From NCBI RefSeq assembly GCF_003992135.1, contig NZ_RQVN01000009.1, positions 1 to 64,000 of the forward strand: a DNA stretch of 64,000 nt. The letters run 5' to 3'. The position numbers and the translations under genes are program-made. The notes under the pieces were generated by a model. The model ran no database searches. It worked only from the letters and a program-made list of their open reading frames with translations, and had not been told where the DNA came from. The stretch's first letter is position 1; every line of letters starts with the position of its first letter. The DNA comes from Veillonella sp. VA142 (GTDB lineage Bacteria; Bacillota; Negativicutes; Veillonellales; Veillonellaceae). Positions 52,405 to 63,231 of the stretch are shown in pieces.

Positions 52405-54159
52405 ATGCGATATACTACACGAATGACTAAAGAGCAAGCCAAAGAAATCTATGCTGACCTAGGGTATCTGTCTCAACCTTTCCCCTATGCGTCTGCCCCA
52501 TTTCTTGAAAGTTACGCTCGTCTGTTAGGACTTTCACCAGCCCCTGCTAGTACAGCACGTATTTTAGAAATCGGATCTTCCTACGGCGGTAATTTAATTT
52601 CCCAGGCTCTGTTCTATCCGCATGCGACTTTCACAGGTATCGAAATTGCCCCAACCCAAGTGAGCGTAGGTAAGACCTACATCGACCAATTGGGCATCAC
52701 GAACCTTGGTTTGTTAGAAGGTGATGTGAATGAAAGTCACGAACACCTAGGCACTTACGATTACATCATTGCCCATGGTTTCTATTCTTGGGTCGACGAG
52801 GAAACGAAAGACAATTTCCTTCGCCTCTGCAAAGAACATCTAGCAGAGAATGGTATCCTGTACATGTCCTATAATACCTACCCAGGTTGGCATAAAATGG
52901 ACAGTGTTCGCTCTCTCTTAGAGTTTGCCAATAAAGATATCGACACCTTAAACCATCGCGAAAAAGTACGTCACGGTAAAACAGTAGCCAGTAAACTAGG
53001 TGCTCTCATGCTCGAATACGATACAGTAAAAACCCAACAGGCATCATTTTTACAATCTTTGCGTCATACATTACAAAAGCAAGATTGCTACGTTGGCCAT
53101 GATCATTTAGAACCAGTGAACACACCAATGTACTTTCACCAATGCATGGACCATATGGCAGAACATGGATTTACCTACCTCTGTGACTGCGATCTAAATT
53201 TATCATTCTCGGATGTGTATGATGAAACATTGCGTACTAAATTACAAGAGCTTGCGCCTCATGATCCATTGGCACGAGAACAGTACATCGATTTCATGCT
53301 GAACACAGCATTCCGTAAATCCTTGTTCACCCACAAAGGGGCTACGCCAAAACGCATCACGAAAGCATCTGTCACAGATACAGGATTCCAACACAGCTTG
53401 GGGCAATTCCTATTCACACTACGCATTCCATCGGAACATTTAGAGTCTATCTTTGAAGACTTGGCAAAACGGATGCCAGCCTCTGCAACAGATGCTACTA
53501 ATGAACATGTAAATGCATTGTCTACCGATAGCGATACTAATAATGCTGATGCATCTAATGATAACTCTGGCGATACCTCTGATAATGCTGGTAATACTAA
53601 TCATACTGAATCTATAACTAAGGGCTTGGCAAATTTGTTCCAACAAGAGGGCCCACATTTCTATGTGAAAAACAACACCTTAGTGACCTATACAGGAGAA
53701 CATCCAATCCCTGACATGTGCTTACCATGGTTCTATCAATTCTTAGTAGAGCACATCATCCAAGGTGGTATTAGCCTATCTGTGTTGGAGACAGAGCATC
53801 CTTTCAAGCATCATGTATTTGAAGAAAACAAAAGCTTCATCCCTGAGCGATATATCCCATTCGTAGAGGTTATGCCACAAGAAGGTGTGAACGCTTACAT
53901 CTACCCTGGCAATCGTTACAATGATCCTATTTCTGATTTCAACGAAGAAGATTTAGAGTTCATGAAGCTCCTCAGTAAACCAACCACAAAATATGATATA
54001 ATGTGCAAAATCTACGAGGCCATGACAGAAGAACGCATTAGCCCTTTAGCTCTACAACAATCTAATAAATACACCATGATTCTCGCTTTCTATGAAGAAA
54101 TGATTCGTCGTATGGAATACTTTGGATTCTTAGAAGTGGACGAAACACAATTTAGTTGA
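52405..54159 (+). CDS. SAM-dependent methyltransferase with regulatory domain
   Basis: The 584-residue protein has a class I methyltransferase domain (about 40-200): motif I ILEIGSSYGGNLISQA, TGIEIAP and DYIIAHGFYSWV. A 'methyltransferase regulatory domain' follows (about 215-330). A low-complexity Asp/Asn/Thr/Ser segment at about 370-410 precedes a C-terminal part (about 415-584) with winged-helix character. Relatives in Rickettsia methylate lysines of surface proteins, so a surface protein substrate is possible. It is monocistronic, with AAAGGAG before the ATG. Confidence 0.8.
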   Translation: MRYTTRMTKEQAKEIYADLGYLSQPFPYASAPFLESYARLLGLSPAPASTARILEIGSSYGGNLISQALFYPHATFTGIEIAPTQVSVGKTYIDQLGITNLGLLEGDVNESHEHLGTYDYIIAHGFYSWVDEETKDNFLRLCKEHLAENGILYMSYNTYPGWHKMDSVRSLLEFANKDIDTLNHREKVRHGKTVASKLGALMLEYDTVKTQQASFLQSLRHTLQKQDCYVGHDHLEPVNTPMYFHQCMDHMAEHGFTYLCDCDLNLSFSDVYDETLRTKLQELAPHDPLAREQYIDFMLNTAFRKSLFTHKGATPKRITKASVTDTGFQHSLGQFLFTLRIPSEHLESIFEDLAKRMPASATDATNEHVNALSTDSDTNNADASNDNSGDTSDNAGNTNHTESITKGLANLFQQEGPHFYVKNNTLVTYTGEHPIPDMCLPWFYQFLVEHIIQGGISLSVLETEHPFKHHVFEENKSFIPERYIPFVEVMPQEGVNAYIYPGNRYNDPISDFNEEDLEFMKLLSKPTTKYDIMCKIYEAMTEERISPLALQQSNKYTMILAFYEEMIRRMEYFGFLEVDETQFS

Positions 54160-54166
54160 TACTACA

Positions 54167-54207
54167 ACAGCGACTCCATTCCACCGGATAGAGTCGCTGT
54201 TTTTTTG
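54167..54207 (+). terminator. Methyltransferase gene terminator
   Basis: ACAGCGACTC and GAGTCGCTGT arms with a 14-base loop, then seven T bases. Confidence 0.85.
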
Positions 54208-54223
54208 GTACTAAAGCAAAAAA

Positions 54224-54262
54224 GGCTGCAACAGAATGAGTAAAACTCATCCTATTACAACC
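54224..54262 (-). terminator. Terminator of the ribosomal protein cluster
   Basis: On the minus strand an 18-bp stem (18-base arms ending 54262 and 54224) pairs throughout with several G-U pairs around TTT, followed by a T-run. It ends the rplQ transcript. Confidence 0.85.
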
Positions 54263-54275
54263 AAATTGCGTTTGA

Positions 54276-54614
54276 TTATACAAGCTCAAGAATAGCCAAT
54301 GGAGCTGCATCGCCTTTACGAAGGCCAAGTTTGATTACACGAGTGTAACCACCTTTACGCTCAGCATATTTTGGAGCAATTTCATCAAATAATTTTTTTA
54401 CTGCATCTTCGTTCATAAGAAAAGCAAGAACTTGACGACGAGCATGTAAGTCGCCACGTTTGCCCAATGTAATCATTTCATCAACATATTTGCGAAGCTC
54501 TTTTGCTTTTGCTTCTGTTGTTTCAATGCGTTCATGTACGAAGAGAGATGTTACCATACCGCGGAACAACGCTTTACGAGCGGAACTGTTGCGGCCTAAT
54601 TTTCTGTATGCCAT
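54276..54614 (-). CDS. rplQ: 50S ribosomal protein L17
   Basis: This 112-residue L17 starts [20 protein letters not shown], the family signature, and ends with the LG(L)[13 protein letters not shown] pattern. It binds 23S rRNA near the exit tunnel. It is the last gene of the alpha operon, 14 bp after rpoA, followed by a strong terminator. Confidence 0.96.
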   Translation of the reverse strand: MAYRKLGRNSSARKALFRGMVTSLFVHERIETTEAKAKELRKYVDEMITLGKRGDLHARRQVLAFLMNEDAVKKLFDEIAPKYAERKGGYTRVIKLGLRKGDAAPLAILELV

Positions 54615-54628
54615 TAGTCTTTCTCCTC

Positions 54629-55636
54629 TTATTCGCTTTGAGATGTTAAGGAATTATTACCCTCATTGTAAGATTGTAATTTCTCTAGAATTTCTTCTAC
54701 AGATTTTTTCCCTAAATTGCGGATTTTTCCTAATTCGTCTTCTGTTTTACCAGTTAAGTCACCGATTGTGTGAATGTTAGCACGTTTCAAGCAATTGAAC
54801 GCACGAACAGACAACTCAAGATCTTCAATAGGAATTGTCGTTGGTCCTTTAGGTTCAGCATCTTTATCGCCACCTTCTTGACCATTTGCACTTGTAAATT
54901 CAGCTTCGCTTTCACCCACATCAATCATGTCATAAGAATGCGCTAGGCGAGTAAAGTTTCCTAAATAGGAAATCATAATAGCTGCTGATTTAGCAATTGC
55001 ATCAGATGCTGTAATAGAACCATTTGTCCAAACTTCTAAAGTAAGCTTATCAAAGTCCATTTCATTGCCCACACGGACATCGCTGACTTCATATTTTGCT
55101 CTTAGAATTGGCGAGAAGATAGAATCAATTGGAATTTGTCCAATCACATCATCTTCACGTTTATTCTTAGTAGATGGTACATATCCTTTACCGCGCTCGA
55201 TACGCACATCCATAACAAGATGAGCTGCTTCATCCATTGTAGCAATTACCAATTCTGGATTTAAGACTTCGATTTCCGGCGGCATGAATTGAATCAAATC
55301 AGCTGCTGTTAATACTCCATCCTTACGAACATCGATATGTACATCCATCGGTACAGGTGCTTCATCTTCAAGACGAATGCACAACTGTTTAAGGTTCAGA
55401 ATAATATCGGATACATCCTCACGAACACCTTCAATCGTAGAGAACTCATGAAGTACTCCGCCAATTTTGATGGAAGTAATTGCTGCTCCATCTAAGGATG
55501 AAAGCAAAATGCGACGCAAGCTATTACCGAGAGTAATACCATAACCACGATCCAATGGTTCGCATACGAATTTACCGTAGCGACCATCTTCAGTCATTTC
55601 TACTTTCTCGATTCTAAGTTTTTTTTCTTCGCTCAT
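54629..55636 (-). CDS. rpoA: RNA polymerase alpha subunit
   Basis: The 335-residue subunit has an N-terminal assembly domain (about 1-230: [18 protein letters not shown]) and a C-terminal domain (about 250-320: [22 protein letters not shown]) that contacts activators and DNA. The ATG at 55636 is nine bases after GAGGAGG; a TTG frame eighteen bases upstream is disregarded. An acidic linker rich in Glu/Asp/Gly sits near 240. It lies between rpsK and rplQ as usual. Confidence 0.97.
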   Translation of the reverse strand: MSEEKKLRIEKVEMTEDGRYGKFVCEPLDRGYGITLGNSLRRILLSSLDGAAITSIKIGGVLHEFSTIEGVREDVSDIILNLKQLCIRLEDEAPVPMDVHIDVRKDGVLTAADLIQFMPPEIEVLNPELVIATMDEAAHLVMDVRIERGKGYVPSTKNKREDDVIGQIPIDSIFSPILRAKYEVSDVRVGNEMDFDKLTLEVWTNGSITASDAIAKSAAIMISYLGNFTRLAHSYDMIDVGESEAEFTSANGQEGGDKDAEPKGPTTIPIEDLELSVRAFNCLKRANIHTIGDLTGKTEDELGKIRNLGKKSVEEILEKLQSYNEGNNSLTSQSE

Positions 55637-55687
55637 CAGGTATACCCTCCTCAAAAACTTGTCACTATTCTAAGTATATAGCTCAGA

Positions 55688-56077
55688 TTATACGCGACGA
55701 CGTTTTGGAGGACGACAGCCGTTATGAGGAATTGGAGTCACATCTTTAATGCTAGTTACTTCAAGACCAGCTGCTTGCAACGCACGAATCGCTGCTTCAC
55801 GACCAGATCCTGGACCTTTAACAAATACTTCTACAGTGCGAAGACCGTGTTCCATAGCTGCTTTTGCTGCTTGTTCAGCTGCCATTTGTGCTGCAAATGG
55901 AGTGGATTTACGGGAACCACGGAAACCTAGACCACCAGCAGATGCCCAAGAAAGAGCATTACCGTTTACGTCTGTTACTGTAACGATAGTGTTGTTAAAA
56001 GTGGAGCGAATATGCGCTGCACCAGATTCGATATGTTTCTTTTCTTTTCTTTTGGATCTAACTGTTTTCTTAGCCAC
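55688..56077 (-). CDS. rpsK: 30S ribosomal protein S11
   Basis: The 129-residue protein has the S11 pattern [17 protein letters not shown] and ends [18 protein letters not shown]. It forms part of the platform of the small subunit. It sits between rpsM and rpoA, with an AAGGAGGGATA site before its ATG. Confidence 0.97.
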   Translation of the reverse strand: MAKKTVRSKRKEKKHIESGAAHIRSTFNNTIVTVTDVNGNALSWASAGGLGFRGSRKSTPFAAQMAAEQAAKAAMEHGLRTVEVFVKGPGSGREAAIRALQAAGLEVTSIKDVTPIPHNGCRPPKRRRV

Positions 56078-56092
56078 AATATCCCTCCTTTA

Positions 56093-56461
56093 TTATTTCT
56101 TCTTACCTGCGATTGCTTTACGAGGACCCTTACGAGTACGAGCATTTGTCTTCGTACGTTGACCACGACATGGAAGTCCCATACGATGACGTTTACCGCG
56201 ATAGGAGTTGATTTCAATTAAGCGTTTAATGTTAAGGGCTTCTTCACGACGAAGGTCACCTTCTACTTTATACTCTGCATCAAGAAGCTCACGAATTTTA
56301 GCTACTTCATCTTCACTTAAATCACGAACGCGAGTATCTGGATTGATACCAGTTTTTGCTAATACTTCTTTAGCAAGAGTAAGACCGATACCGTAAATAT
56401 AAGTTAAACCAATTTCCACACGTTTGTCACGTGGTAAATCTACACCGGCTATACGTGCCAT
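56093..56461 (-). CDS. rpsM: 30S ribosomal protein S13
   Basis: The 122-residue protein starts [26 protein letters not shown] and ends with [13 protein letters not shown], both S13 hallmarks. It contacts 16S rRNA and the P-site tRNA. It follows rpmJ in the alpha operon. Confidence 0.97.
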   Translation of the reverse strand: MARIAGVDLPRDKRVEIGLTYIYGIGLTLAKEVLAKTGINPDTRVRDLSEDEVAKIRELLDAEYKVEGDLRREEALNIKRLIEINSYRGKRHRMGLPCRGQRTKTNARTRKGPRKAIAGKKK

Positions 56462-56483
56462 CTATTCATCCACCTCCTATCAA

Positions 56484-56597
56484 TTATCCTTGTTTTTGTT
56501 TATGTTTTGGGTTTTCGCAAATAACCATTACACGGCCTTTACGTTTAATAATTTTACATTTTTCGCATATCTTTTTAACTGATGGTTTAACCTTCAT
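56484..56597 (-). CDS. rpmJ: 50S ribosomal protein L36
   Basis: A 37-residue protein [20 protein letters not shown] with the zinc-binding pattern C-x2-C...C...H ([14 protein letters not shown]). It is the zinc-containing form. AGGAGGT lies before the ATG, and it fits between infA and rpsM as in other Firmicutes. Confidence 0.96.
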   Translation of the reverse strand: MKVKPSVKKICEKCKIIKRKGRVMVICENPKHKQKQG

Positions 56598-56623
56598 AAG
56601 TACCTCCTTTGTGGATCCTATGC

Positions 56624-56842
56624 TTACTTAAAGCGATAGGTGATGCGACCACGGCTTAAGTCATATGGTGTCAGTTCCATAGTAACTTTATCACCAGGAA
56701 GGATACGGATAAAATTCATACGCATTTTACCTGACACATGAGCCAACACCACATGACCATTTTCCAATTCTACTTGGAACATAGCATTTGGCAATGCCTC
56801 AACGACCGTACCTTCCACTTCAATAACGTCTTCTTTTGACAT
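56624..56842 (-). CDS. infA: Translation initiation factor IF-1
   Basis: The 72-residue OB-fold protein begins [22 protein letters not shown] and ends RGRITYRFK. It binds the A site of the 30S subunit during initiation. The ATG at 56842 is nine bases after GGAGG; a start nine bases upstream would abut that site and is rejected. Confidence 0.97.
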   Translation of the reverse strand: MSKEDVIEVEGTVVEALPNAMFQVELENGHVVLAHVSGKMRMNFIRILPGDKVTMELTPYDLSRGRITYRFK

Positions 56843-56865
56843 ATCTTTCATCCTCCGGTTACTGG

Positions 56866-57636
56866 TTATTGTATTAACCTCGGTGTATCACGCATAGTAA
56901 GAATTTCTGTACCACGTTCAGTAATGGCTACAGTGTGTTCAAAGTGTGCCGCTGGTTTACGGTCCATTGTGACCGCTGTCCAGTTATCTTCAAGCACTCT
57001 TACTTTGTGCGTGCCCATAGTAATCATTGGCTCAATACAGATGACCATTCCTGGTCTAAGTTCTGGACCTTTGCCCTTAGTACCATAATTTGGAACTTGT
57101 GGATCTTCATGCATGTTTTTCCCTAAACCATGTCCCACAAAATCTCGCACAACGCCATATCTATGACGTTCTGCATGAGATTGTACTGCATGGGAAATAT
57201 CTCCTACATGATTGCCTGCTACAGCTTGTTCGATCCCTTTAAAGAGACATTCTTCTGTAACTTTTAGCAATGCATATACTTTAGGACTTACTTCTCCTAC
57301 TGGAACTGTAATTGCAGAATCCCCATGATATCCATTCACAGATGATACTAAATCAATACTGATGACATCGCCATCTTTTAGTATACGAGATGCGCTTGGA
57401 ATCCCATGTACCACTTCATGATTTATGGAAGCACAGATAGTTGCTGGATACCCATAGTAACCAATGCAGCTTGGAATTCCTCCATGACTGCGAATATATT
57501 CTTCGGCAAATTGGTCTAACTCAAGCGTTGATACGCCCGGCTTTACTAATTTAGAAAGCTCGGTTAACGTCGCTGCTGTCAGTTGAGATGCCTTTCGGAT
57601 ATGCTCAATTTCTTCGGGCGATTTAAAAATAATCAT
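56866..57636 (-). CDS. map: Methionine aminopeptidase, type I
   Basis: The 256-residue metalloenzyme removes N-terminal methionine from new proteins. The two metal-binding aspartates are in [19 protein letters not shown], the histidine in [14 protein letters not shown], and the glutamates in GMVICIEPM and ERGTEIL. It lies between adk and infA, a common order in this cluster. Confidence 0.96.
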   Translation of the reverse strand: MIIFKSPEEIEHIRKASQLTAATLTELSKLVKPGVSTLELDQFAEEYIRSHGGIPSCIGYYGYPATICASINHEVVHGIPSASRILKDGDVISIDLVSSVNGYHGDSAITVPVGEVSPKVYALLKVTEECLFKGIEQAVAGNHVGDISHAVQSHAERHRYGVVRDFVGHGLGKNMHEDPQVPNYGTKGKGPELRPGMVICIEPMITMGTHKVRVLEDNWTAVTMDRKPAAHFEHTVAITERGTEILTMRDTPRLIQ

Positions 57637-57639
57637 CGA

Positions 57640-58203
57640 TTATTTCTCCAAAGCCGTAACGATATTTGCAAATACTGTGTCCACATCCTGTAAGCCGTTG
57701 ATTTCTACATATTGACCATTATTACGGTAGTAATCGATCAATGGTTTAGTAGACTCTTCGTATACAGCAAGACGTTTCTGTACTGTTTCCGGTTTGTCAT
57801 CATCACGATTTTCAAGACGTGCTCTTTCACTGATGCGTCGAACCAACTCTTCAGATGGAACACTTAAATTAAGTACAGCATCAAGAACTATGTTCATTTC
57901 TTTTAAAATCGCATCCAAGGAAACAGCCTGTGCTGTAGTTCGAGGGAAGCCATCTAAAATGAAACCTTGTTTACAGTCATCCTTGGACAAGCGTTCACGA
58001 ACGATGCCAATGGTAACACTATCTGGAACAAGTTGTCCAGCATCCATATATTTCTTAGCTTCTAATCCTAATGGAGTAGATTCTTTTACAGCGGCACGGA
58101 ACATGTCACCTGTAGAAATTTGAGGGATACCATATTTTTCAATCAGACGAGCTGCCTGCGTGCCTTTTCCAGCACCTGGAGGTCCCATTAATAAAATATA
58201 CAT
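57640..58203 (-). CDS. adk: Adenylate kinase
   Basis: The 187-residue enzyme interconverts ATP + AMP and two ADP. P-loop GPPGAGKGTQAARL (about 7-20), the AMP-binding STGDMFRAA and ILDGFPRTTAQ are conserved. The lid is the short form, without the zinc-binding cysteines of long adenylate kinases. It follows secY by about 11 bp. Confidence 0.96.
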   Translation of the reverse strand: MYILLMGPPGAGKGTQAARLIEKYGIPQISTGDMFRAAVKESTPLGLEAKKYMDAGQLVPDSVTIGIVRERLSKDDCKQGFILDGFPRTTAQAVSLDAILKEMNIVLDAVLNLSVPSEELVRRISERARLENRDDDKPETVQKRLAVYEESTKPLIDYYRNNGQYVEINGLQDVDTVFANIVTALEK

Positions 58204-58214
58204 ATCATAATCTC

Positions 58215-59477
58215 CTATTTCACAAAGCCCTTATATTGGCGTGTTAATACTAAAGATTCTACTTGTTGCATTGTATCTAATGCTACGCCCACTACGATGA
58301 GTAGTGCTGTACCACCAAAGTACACACCTTGAATACCTGTCAATCCACCAATCATATTAGGTAAAATTGCAACGAAAGCTAAGAAAAATGCACCTACTAA
58401 TGTAATTCGAGTCATTACTCGGTCTACATAGTCAGCAGTTGGTTTTCCTGGGCGAATACCTGGGATAAAACCACCGTGTTTTTTCATATTATCTGCCATA
58501 TCCGTAATATTGATTGAGATAGCTGTATAGAAGTATGTAAAAAATAAAATCAATACAGCATACAAAATAGTTTGTATCGGCGTTCCCCATTGGAAATAAC
58601 TTGCTACAGTTTGTACCCAAGGTACTTGTACAAATTGTGCCAATGTAGCTGGGAACATCAATATGGATGACGCAAAGATAATTGGGATAACCCCTGCTTG
58701 ATTGACTTTCAAAGGCAGGAATGTTGAGTGACCACCATACATTTTTCGTCCTACCACACGCTTAGCGTATTGGATAGGGATACGACGTTGGCCTTGTGTC
58801 ACAGCAATTACAAGAACTATCATAGCCACCGCGATGATAGCAAATAGAATCGCTTGAAATACATTAATTGTACCTACTTGTAGGTATTGGTAAATGGTTT
58901 GAACCCCATCAGGGAATCGTGCCACGATACCAGCAAAGATAATGAGTGAAATACCATTACCTATGCCATGAGCTGTAATTTGTTCCCCTACCCACATCAA
59001 CAAGCATGTACCTGCTGTTAAGATAATAGAAATCCAAATAACAGACATGAAGCTATTGTCTATAAGCGCATTGCTTGCACGTAATGCATAGGTCATACCA
59101 AAGGCTTGGATAAAGCCGAGAATGACTGTACCATAACGTGTTACTTTTGCAATTTTCTTACGCCCTTCTTCTCCATCTTTACTCCATGCTTCAAATGTTG
59201 GTACCACTGCCCCTAACAGTTGCATGATAATGGATGCATTGATATATGGTGTAATACTCATTGCAAAGATAGAGAATTTACTTAACGCACCACCGGCGAA
59301 CAAATCTAGTAAACCAAATAAGTTACCACTGGTGAATAAGCTTTCAATAACAGATGCCTCTACGCCAGGTACCGGGATATGGATACCTAAACGAAAGACA
59401 ATGAACATAAGTAATGTATAGACTACTTTGTTGCGTAATTCCGTTACTTTAGTGATGTTCAAGAGGCTATCTAGCAC
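58215..59477 (-). CDS. secY: Protein translocase subunit SecY
   Basis: The 420-residue channel protein has ten transmembrane helices, the plug region after helix 1, and MLDSLLNITKVTELRNKV at the start. GMYGGHSTFLPLKVNQAGVIPIIFA is a strongly conserved cytosolic loop near 240. It uses a GTG start almost touching the rplO stop, so the two are coupled. It forms SecYEG for protein export. Confidence 0.96.
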   Translation of the reverse strand: MLDSLLNITKVTELRNKVVYTLLMFIVFRLGIHIPVPGVEASVIESLFTSGNLFGLLDLFAGGALSKFSIFAMSITPYINASIIMQLLGAVVPTFEAWSKDGEEGRKKIAKVTRYGTVILGFIQAFGMTYALRASNALIDNSFMSVIWISIILTAGTCLLMWVGEQITAHGIGNGISLIIFAGIVARFPDGVQTIYQYLQVGTINVFQAILFAIIAVAMIVLVIAVTQGQRRIPIQYAKRVVGRKMYGGHSTFLPLKVNQAGVIPIIFASSILMFPATLAQFVQVPWVQTVASYFQWGTPIQTILYAVLILFFTYFYTAISINITDMADNMKKHGGFIPGIRPGKPTADYVDRVMTRITLVGAFFLAFVAILPNMIGGLTGIQGVYFGGTALLIVVGVALDTMQQVESLVLTRQYKGFVK

Positions 59478-59478
59478 C

Positions 59479-59919
59479 CTAGATCACCTCTACTTTTCCA
59501 CCTGCTGCTTCGATTTTTTCTACTGCAGATTTTGTAAAGCCGTTAGCGATAACAGTTAATTTACGTTCTAAAGTTCCGTTACCAAGGATACGGATACCAT
59601 CACGTACATTTTTCAAAATACCAGCTTCAATAAGAGCTACTGGATCTACAGTTGCACCGTCTTCAAAACGATTCAATTGGGACACATTAACTTCTGCATA
59701 TTGAAGTGCAAAGATATTTTTGAAACCACGTTTTGGTAAACGACGATAAAGAGGCATTTGGCCACCTTCGAAGCCAGTGCGCACACCGCCACCACTACGA
59801 GAATTTTGACCTTTTTGACCACGACCGGAAGTTTTACCTAAACCGGATCCAAGACCACGACCTACACGAGTACGAGTTTTTTTGGAACCTGCAGCCGGAG
59901 CTAATTCATGAAGTTTCAT
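59479..59919 (-). CDS. rplO: 50S ribosomal protein L15
   Basis: The 146-residue protein starts [22 protein letters not shown] and has [13 protein letters not shown], the L15 signature. It is a late-assembly 23S rRNA binder. It lies between rpmD and secY, as usual in the spc operon. Confidence 0.97.
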   Translation of the reverse strand: MKLHELAPAAGSKKTRTRVGRGLGSGLGKTSGRGQKGQNSRSGGGVRTGFEGGQMPLYRRLPKRGFKNIFALQYAEVNVSQLNRFEDGATVDPVALIEAGILKNVRDGIRILGNGTLERKLTVIANGFTKSAVEKIEAAGGKVEVI

Positions 59920-59938
59920 TCGTGCACCTCCTTATCTA

Positions 59939-60118
59939 TTATACTTCTTCTACTTTTACTAAATGTCTAACTTTATGAAGCATACCTTCGATTTGAGGTG
60001 TCACTTCTTTAACTACTTGGGAGTTAGTTTTTTTCAATCCAAGAGCTTTAACAGTCGCACGTTGATCTGCAGGACGACCGATTAAGCTTTTTGTTAATGT
60101 TACTTTAACTTGTGCCAT
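59939..60118 (-). CDS. rpmD: 50S ribosomal protein L30
   Basis: A 59-residue protein [20 protein letters not shown], then [15 protein letters not shown] and [10 protein letters not shown] at the end, as in L30. It sits between rpsE and rplO with a clear AAGGAGA site. Confidence 0.95.
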   Translation of the reverse strand: MAQVKVTLTKSLIGRPADQRATVKALGLKKTNSQVVKEVTPQIEGMLHKVRHLVKVEEV

Positions 60119-60132
60119 TATTGGTCTCCTTA

Positions 60133-60633
60133 TTAACCGTAAATTTCTTCAAGAGTTTTGCCACGAAGTGCAGCTACGTCTTGAGCTCGTTTTAATTGAG
60201 CTAAACCTTCTAGTGTTGCGCGAACCATGTTGTTAGGATTAGATGATCCTAAGGATTTAGTCAAGATGTTACGAACACCCACTAATTCCAATACGGCACG
60301 AACTGGGCCACCAGCGATAACTCCAGTACCTTCTGCAGCTGGTTTCAAGAATACGCGGCCAGCGCCGAATGTTCCTGTAACTGTGTGAGGGATTGTACCA
60401 TTTTTAATAACAACATGAATAAGGTTTTTCTTAGCATCATCAATGCCTTTACGGATTGCATCAGGTACTTCCGCAGCTTTACCTAAGCCAACACCTACAT
60501 GACCGTTGCCGTCACCAACAACTACAAGGGCGCTGAAGGAAAAACGACGACCACCTTTAACAACTTTGGCTACGCGGTTGATGAATACTACTCTTTCTTT
60601 AAGATCAAGAGTTGTGTAATCAATTCTTGCCAT
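60133..60633 (-). CDS. rpsE: 30S ribosomal protein S5
   Basis: The 166-residue protein has the S5 RNA-binding domain ([31 protein letters not shown]) and the C-terminal [16 protein letters not shown]. It helps maintain decoding accuracy. It is flanked by rplR and rpmD. Confidence 0.97.
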   Translation of the reverse strand: MARIDYTTLDLKERVVFINRVAKVVKGGRRFSFSALVVVGDGNGHVGVGLGKAAEVPDAIRKGIDDAKKNLIHVVIKNGTIPHTVTGTFGAGRVFLKPAAEGTGVIAGGPVRAVLELVGVRNILTKSLGSSNPNNMVRATLEGLAQLKRAQDVAALRGKTLEEIYG

Positions 60634-60651
60634 GTCTATAGTTCCTCCTTC

Positions 60652-61014
60652 TTAGAATTTTAAGCCTGCTTCACGAGCACCTTCTGCAAGGGCTGCTACA
60701 CGACCATGATAAATGTAACCACCGCGGTCGAATACTACTGTATCGATACCTGCAGCAATTGCTTTTTTCGCAACAGCTTCACCAACTGCTTTAGCAGCAG
60801 CTACGTTACCACCGTAGGAAAGATTTAATTCTTTATCTTGAGAGCTAGCAGATACTAATGTTTTGCCAGCCACGTCATCAATGACTTGAGCATAAATATT
60901 GCTTAAAGAACGGAATACGTTCAAGCGAGGACGTGCAGCCGTACCGGAAATGTGACGACGTAAACGTAAATGACGTTTTGCACGAGCAATTTTGCGTTTG
61001 GATGTTCCTGCCAA
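60652..61014 (-). CDS. rplR: 50S ribosomal protein L18
   Basis: The 120-residue protein has [26 protein letters not shown] and [19 protein letters not shown], matching L18, which binds 5S rRNA. The likely start is a TTG at 61014, eight bases after AAAGGAG; a GTG nine bases upstream abuts that site. This makes rplR one of the few TTG-started genes here. Confidence 0.94.
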   Translation of the reverse strand: MAGTSKRKIARAKRHLRLRRHISGTAARPRLNVFRSLSNIYAQVIDDVAGKTLVSASSQDKELNLSYGGNVAAAKAVGEAVAKKAIAAGIDTVVFDRGGYIYHGRVAALAEGAREAGLKF

Positions 61015-61045
61015 GATGTCCACTCCTTTCTAATGTAAACTGTTA

Positions 61046-61591
61046 TTACTTACCTTTAGCGCCAGCTTTACCTGCTTTACGACGAACAACTTCGCCTTCG
61101 TAACGAATACCTTTACCTTTGTAAGGTTCTGGTTTTCTCCATTTACGGATATCAGCTGCAACCGCACCAACCACTTCTTTGTCAGCACCGGATACAACGA
61201 TTTTATTAGGAGCTGGGACATCGATTGTAATACCAGCAGGAGCTTCCATCTCTACTGGATGGGAGAAGCCCAATGTTAAAGCAAGTTTGTTGCCTTGCTT
61301 AGCCGCTCTGTAACCAACGCCATTGATTTCTAAAGTTTTAGTAAAGCCTTCATGTACGCCTGTTACCATATTTGCAACAAGAGCACGAGTTAAACCGTGT
61401 AAAGAACGGTGTTCTTTTCCATCGCTAGGACGAGTTACTGTGATTACATTTTCTTCAACAGCAATATTGATGTCCGGATGGAAAGTACGAGTTAATTCAC
61501 CTTTTGCACCCTTAACTGTTAACGTATTCTCGTTTTGAGATACTGTTACGCCAGCTGGGATCTCGATAGGCATTCTACCGACACGTGACAT
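61046..61591 (-). CDS. rplF: 50S ribosomal protein L6
   Basis: The 181-residue protein begins [17 protein letters not shown] and ends with the L6 signature [22 protein letters not shown]. It lies near the GTPase centre. It lies between rpsH and rplR. Confidence 0.97.
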   Translation of the reverse strand: MSRVGRMPIEIPAGVTVSQNENTLTVKGAKGELTRTFHPDINIAVEENVITVTRPSDGKEHRSLHGLTRALVANMVTGVHEGFTKTLEINGVGYRAAKQGNKLALTLGFSHPVEMEAPAGITIDVPAPNKIVVSGADKEVVGAVAADIRKWRKPEPYKGKGIRYEGEVVRRKAGKAGAKGK

Positions 61592-61615
61592 TCTTTCTAC
61601 CTCCTATTGCTATGA

Positions 61616-62014
61616 TTACCAAACGTAAGCGATTACTTCGCCACCTAAACCTTCTTTACGAGCTTGTTTGTCGCTCATAATGCCTTTAGATGTAGAAATA
61701 ACTGCGATACCTAAACCACCAAGTACGCGAGGAAGTTCTTCCTTTTTCGCGTATACACGTAGACCTGGTTTAGAGATACGTTTAATACCGGTAATTACTT
61801 TTTCATTATTAGAACCATATTTCAATGTTACTTTTAAAGTAGCATGTTTTTCATTTTCAATTGTTTCAACTTCCTTAACGAAACCTTCGTCTTTAAGGAT
61901 AGCTAAAACAGCAGCCTTCATTCTAGAAGCAGGGATTTCAACTGTTTCATGAAGTGCAGAGTTTGCATTACGGATGCGTGTCAGCATATCCGCAATCGGA
62001 TCTGTCATTACCAT
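61616..62014 (-). CDS. rpsH: 30S ribosomal protein S8
   Basis: The 132-residue protein begins [17 protein letters not shown] and ends with the S8 signature [27 protein letters not shown]8 binds 16S rRNA and in many bacteria represses its own operon. The first ATG has the better spacing to AGGAGG. Confidence 0.97.
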   Translation of the reverse strand: MVMTDPIADMLTRIRNANSALHETVEIPASRMKAAVLAILKDEGFVKEVETIENEKHATLKVTLKYGSNNEKVITGIKRISKPGLRVYAKKEELPRVLGGLGIAVISTSKGIMSDKQARKEGLGGEVIAYVW

Positions 62015-62042
62015 CTTCTAAAAACCTCCTCTCGTTATCCTA

Positions 62043-62312
62043 TTACCAACTAGCTTTTTTCACGCCAGGAATTTGTCCTTTGTACGCCAATTCACGGAAC
62101 GCAATACGGCTAATACCGAATTTACGCATATAACCATGAGGACGACCTGTTAAGTTGCAACGGTTGTGCAAGCGTGTTGGGGATGCGTTGGCAGGTAATT
62201 TGGATAAACCTTCATAATCGCCTGCTGCCTTTAACGCTTCGCGTTTTGCTGCATATTTTGCAACGATACGTGCACGTTTTTTCTCACGTTCGATCATAGA
62301 TTTTTTAGCCAT
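62043..62312 (-). CDS. rpsN: 30S ribosomal protein S14
   Basis: The 89-residue form lacks the CxxC zinc motifs of the 61-residue type; it starts [17 protein letters not shown] and has [29 protein letters not shown]. So this is the zinc-independent long S14, which is unusual only in that Firmicutes often have the short type here. Confidence 0.96.
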   Translation of the reverse strand: MAKKSMIEREKKRARIVAKYAAKREALKAAGDYEGLSKLPANASPTRLHNRCNLTGRPHGYMRKFGISRIAFRELAYKGQIPGVKKASW

Positions 62313-62329
62313 CTATCGTTTCCTCCTAA

Positions 62330-62869
62330 TTATTTTTCAAAAGGCATGCCGAATTGTGCCAATAATTCACGAGCTTCTTCGTCAGTGTTAGCTGTTGTTA
62401 CGAAGATAATATCCATACCTGTTACTCGTTCTACTTGATCGTATTCGATTTCAGGGAAGATTAATTGCTCTTTTAGGCCTAATGCATAGTTACCACGGCC
62501 ATCAAACGCTTTTGCGCTGATACCACGGAAGTCACGCACGCGAGGCAATGCCGCATTAATCAATTTATCGAGGAATTCATACATGCGTTCGCCACGAAGA
62601 GTTACTTTTGTGCCAAGAGGCATACCTTCACGAACTTTGAAGTTCGCAATGGATTTTTTCGCGCGAGTTACAACTGGTTTTTGACCAGCGATAATTTCTA
62701 AATCTTTAACAGCTGCATCCAATGCTTTGGAGTTACCAACAGCATCGCCTACGCCGATATTGATTACGATTTTTTCTAATTTAGGAATTTCCATTACGTT
62801 GCCATATTGGAATTTCTCTTGTAAAGCCTTCTTAATTTCAGAAGTATATTTTTCTTGTAAACGAGACAT
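62330..62869 (-). CDS. rplE: 50S ribosomal protein L5
   Basis: The 179-residue protein begins [20 protein letters not shown] and has [17 protein letters not shown], typical L5, which binds 5S r[23 protein letters not shown] lies at the end. It is between rplX and rpsN. Confidence 0.97.
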   Translation of the reverse strand: MSRLQEKYTSEIKKALQEKFQYGNVMEIPKLEKIVINIGVGDAVGNSKALDAAVKDLEIIAGQKPVVTRAKKSIANFKVREGMPLGTKVTLRGERMYEFLDKLINAALPRVRDFRGISAKAFDGRGNYALGLKEQLIFPEIEYDQVERVTGMDIIFVTTANTDEEARELLAQFGMPFEK

Positions 62870-62897
62870 TTTGTAAAAGACCTCCTTTCCTTATCAA

Positions 62898-63215
62898 TTA
62901 AAGTTTAGCGCCACTTTTAACAGCTACACGAACGAAAGAACCATTTTCTTCAACTTTTTTAGTGCGAGTTGGAACTTTTTGTTCAGGATCTAACACCATT
63001 ACGTTGGATACATGGATTGTACCTTCTTTTTCAATGATGCCACCTTGAGGGTTCGCTTGGCTAGGTTTTGTATGACGTTTAACTAGGTTAAGACCTTTTA
63101 CAGTTACTCGTTCTTTTTTGATATCAACAGCGATGATTTCGCCTTGTTTACCTTTTTCCTTGCCGGAGATAACAACAACTGTATCACCTTTTTTAACATG
63201 TAGTTTTTGGGACAT
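62898..63215 (-). CDS. rplX: 50S ribosomal protein L24
   Basis: The 105-residue protein starts [25 protein letters not shown], the KOW motif of L24, a primary assembly initiator of the large subunit. The start at 63215 follows AGGAGGAG; a longer frame upstream overlaps rplN and is not used. Confidence 0.97.
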   Translation of the reverse strand: MSQKLHVKKGDTVVVISGKEKGKQGEIIAVDIKKERVTVKGLNLVKRHTKPSQANPQGGIIEKEGTIHVSNVMVLDPEQKVPTRTKKVEENGSFVRVAVKSGAKL

Positions 63216-63231
63216 GTTGAGCTCCTCCTTC

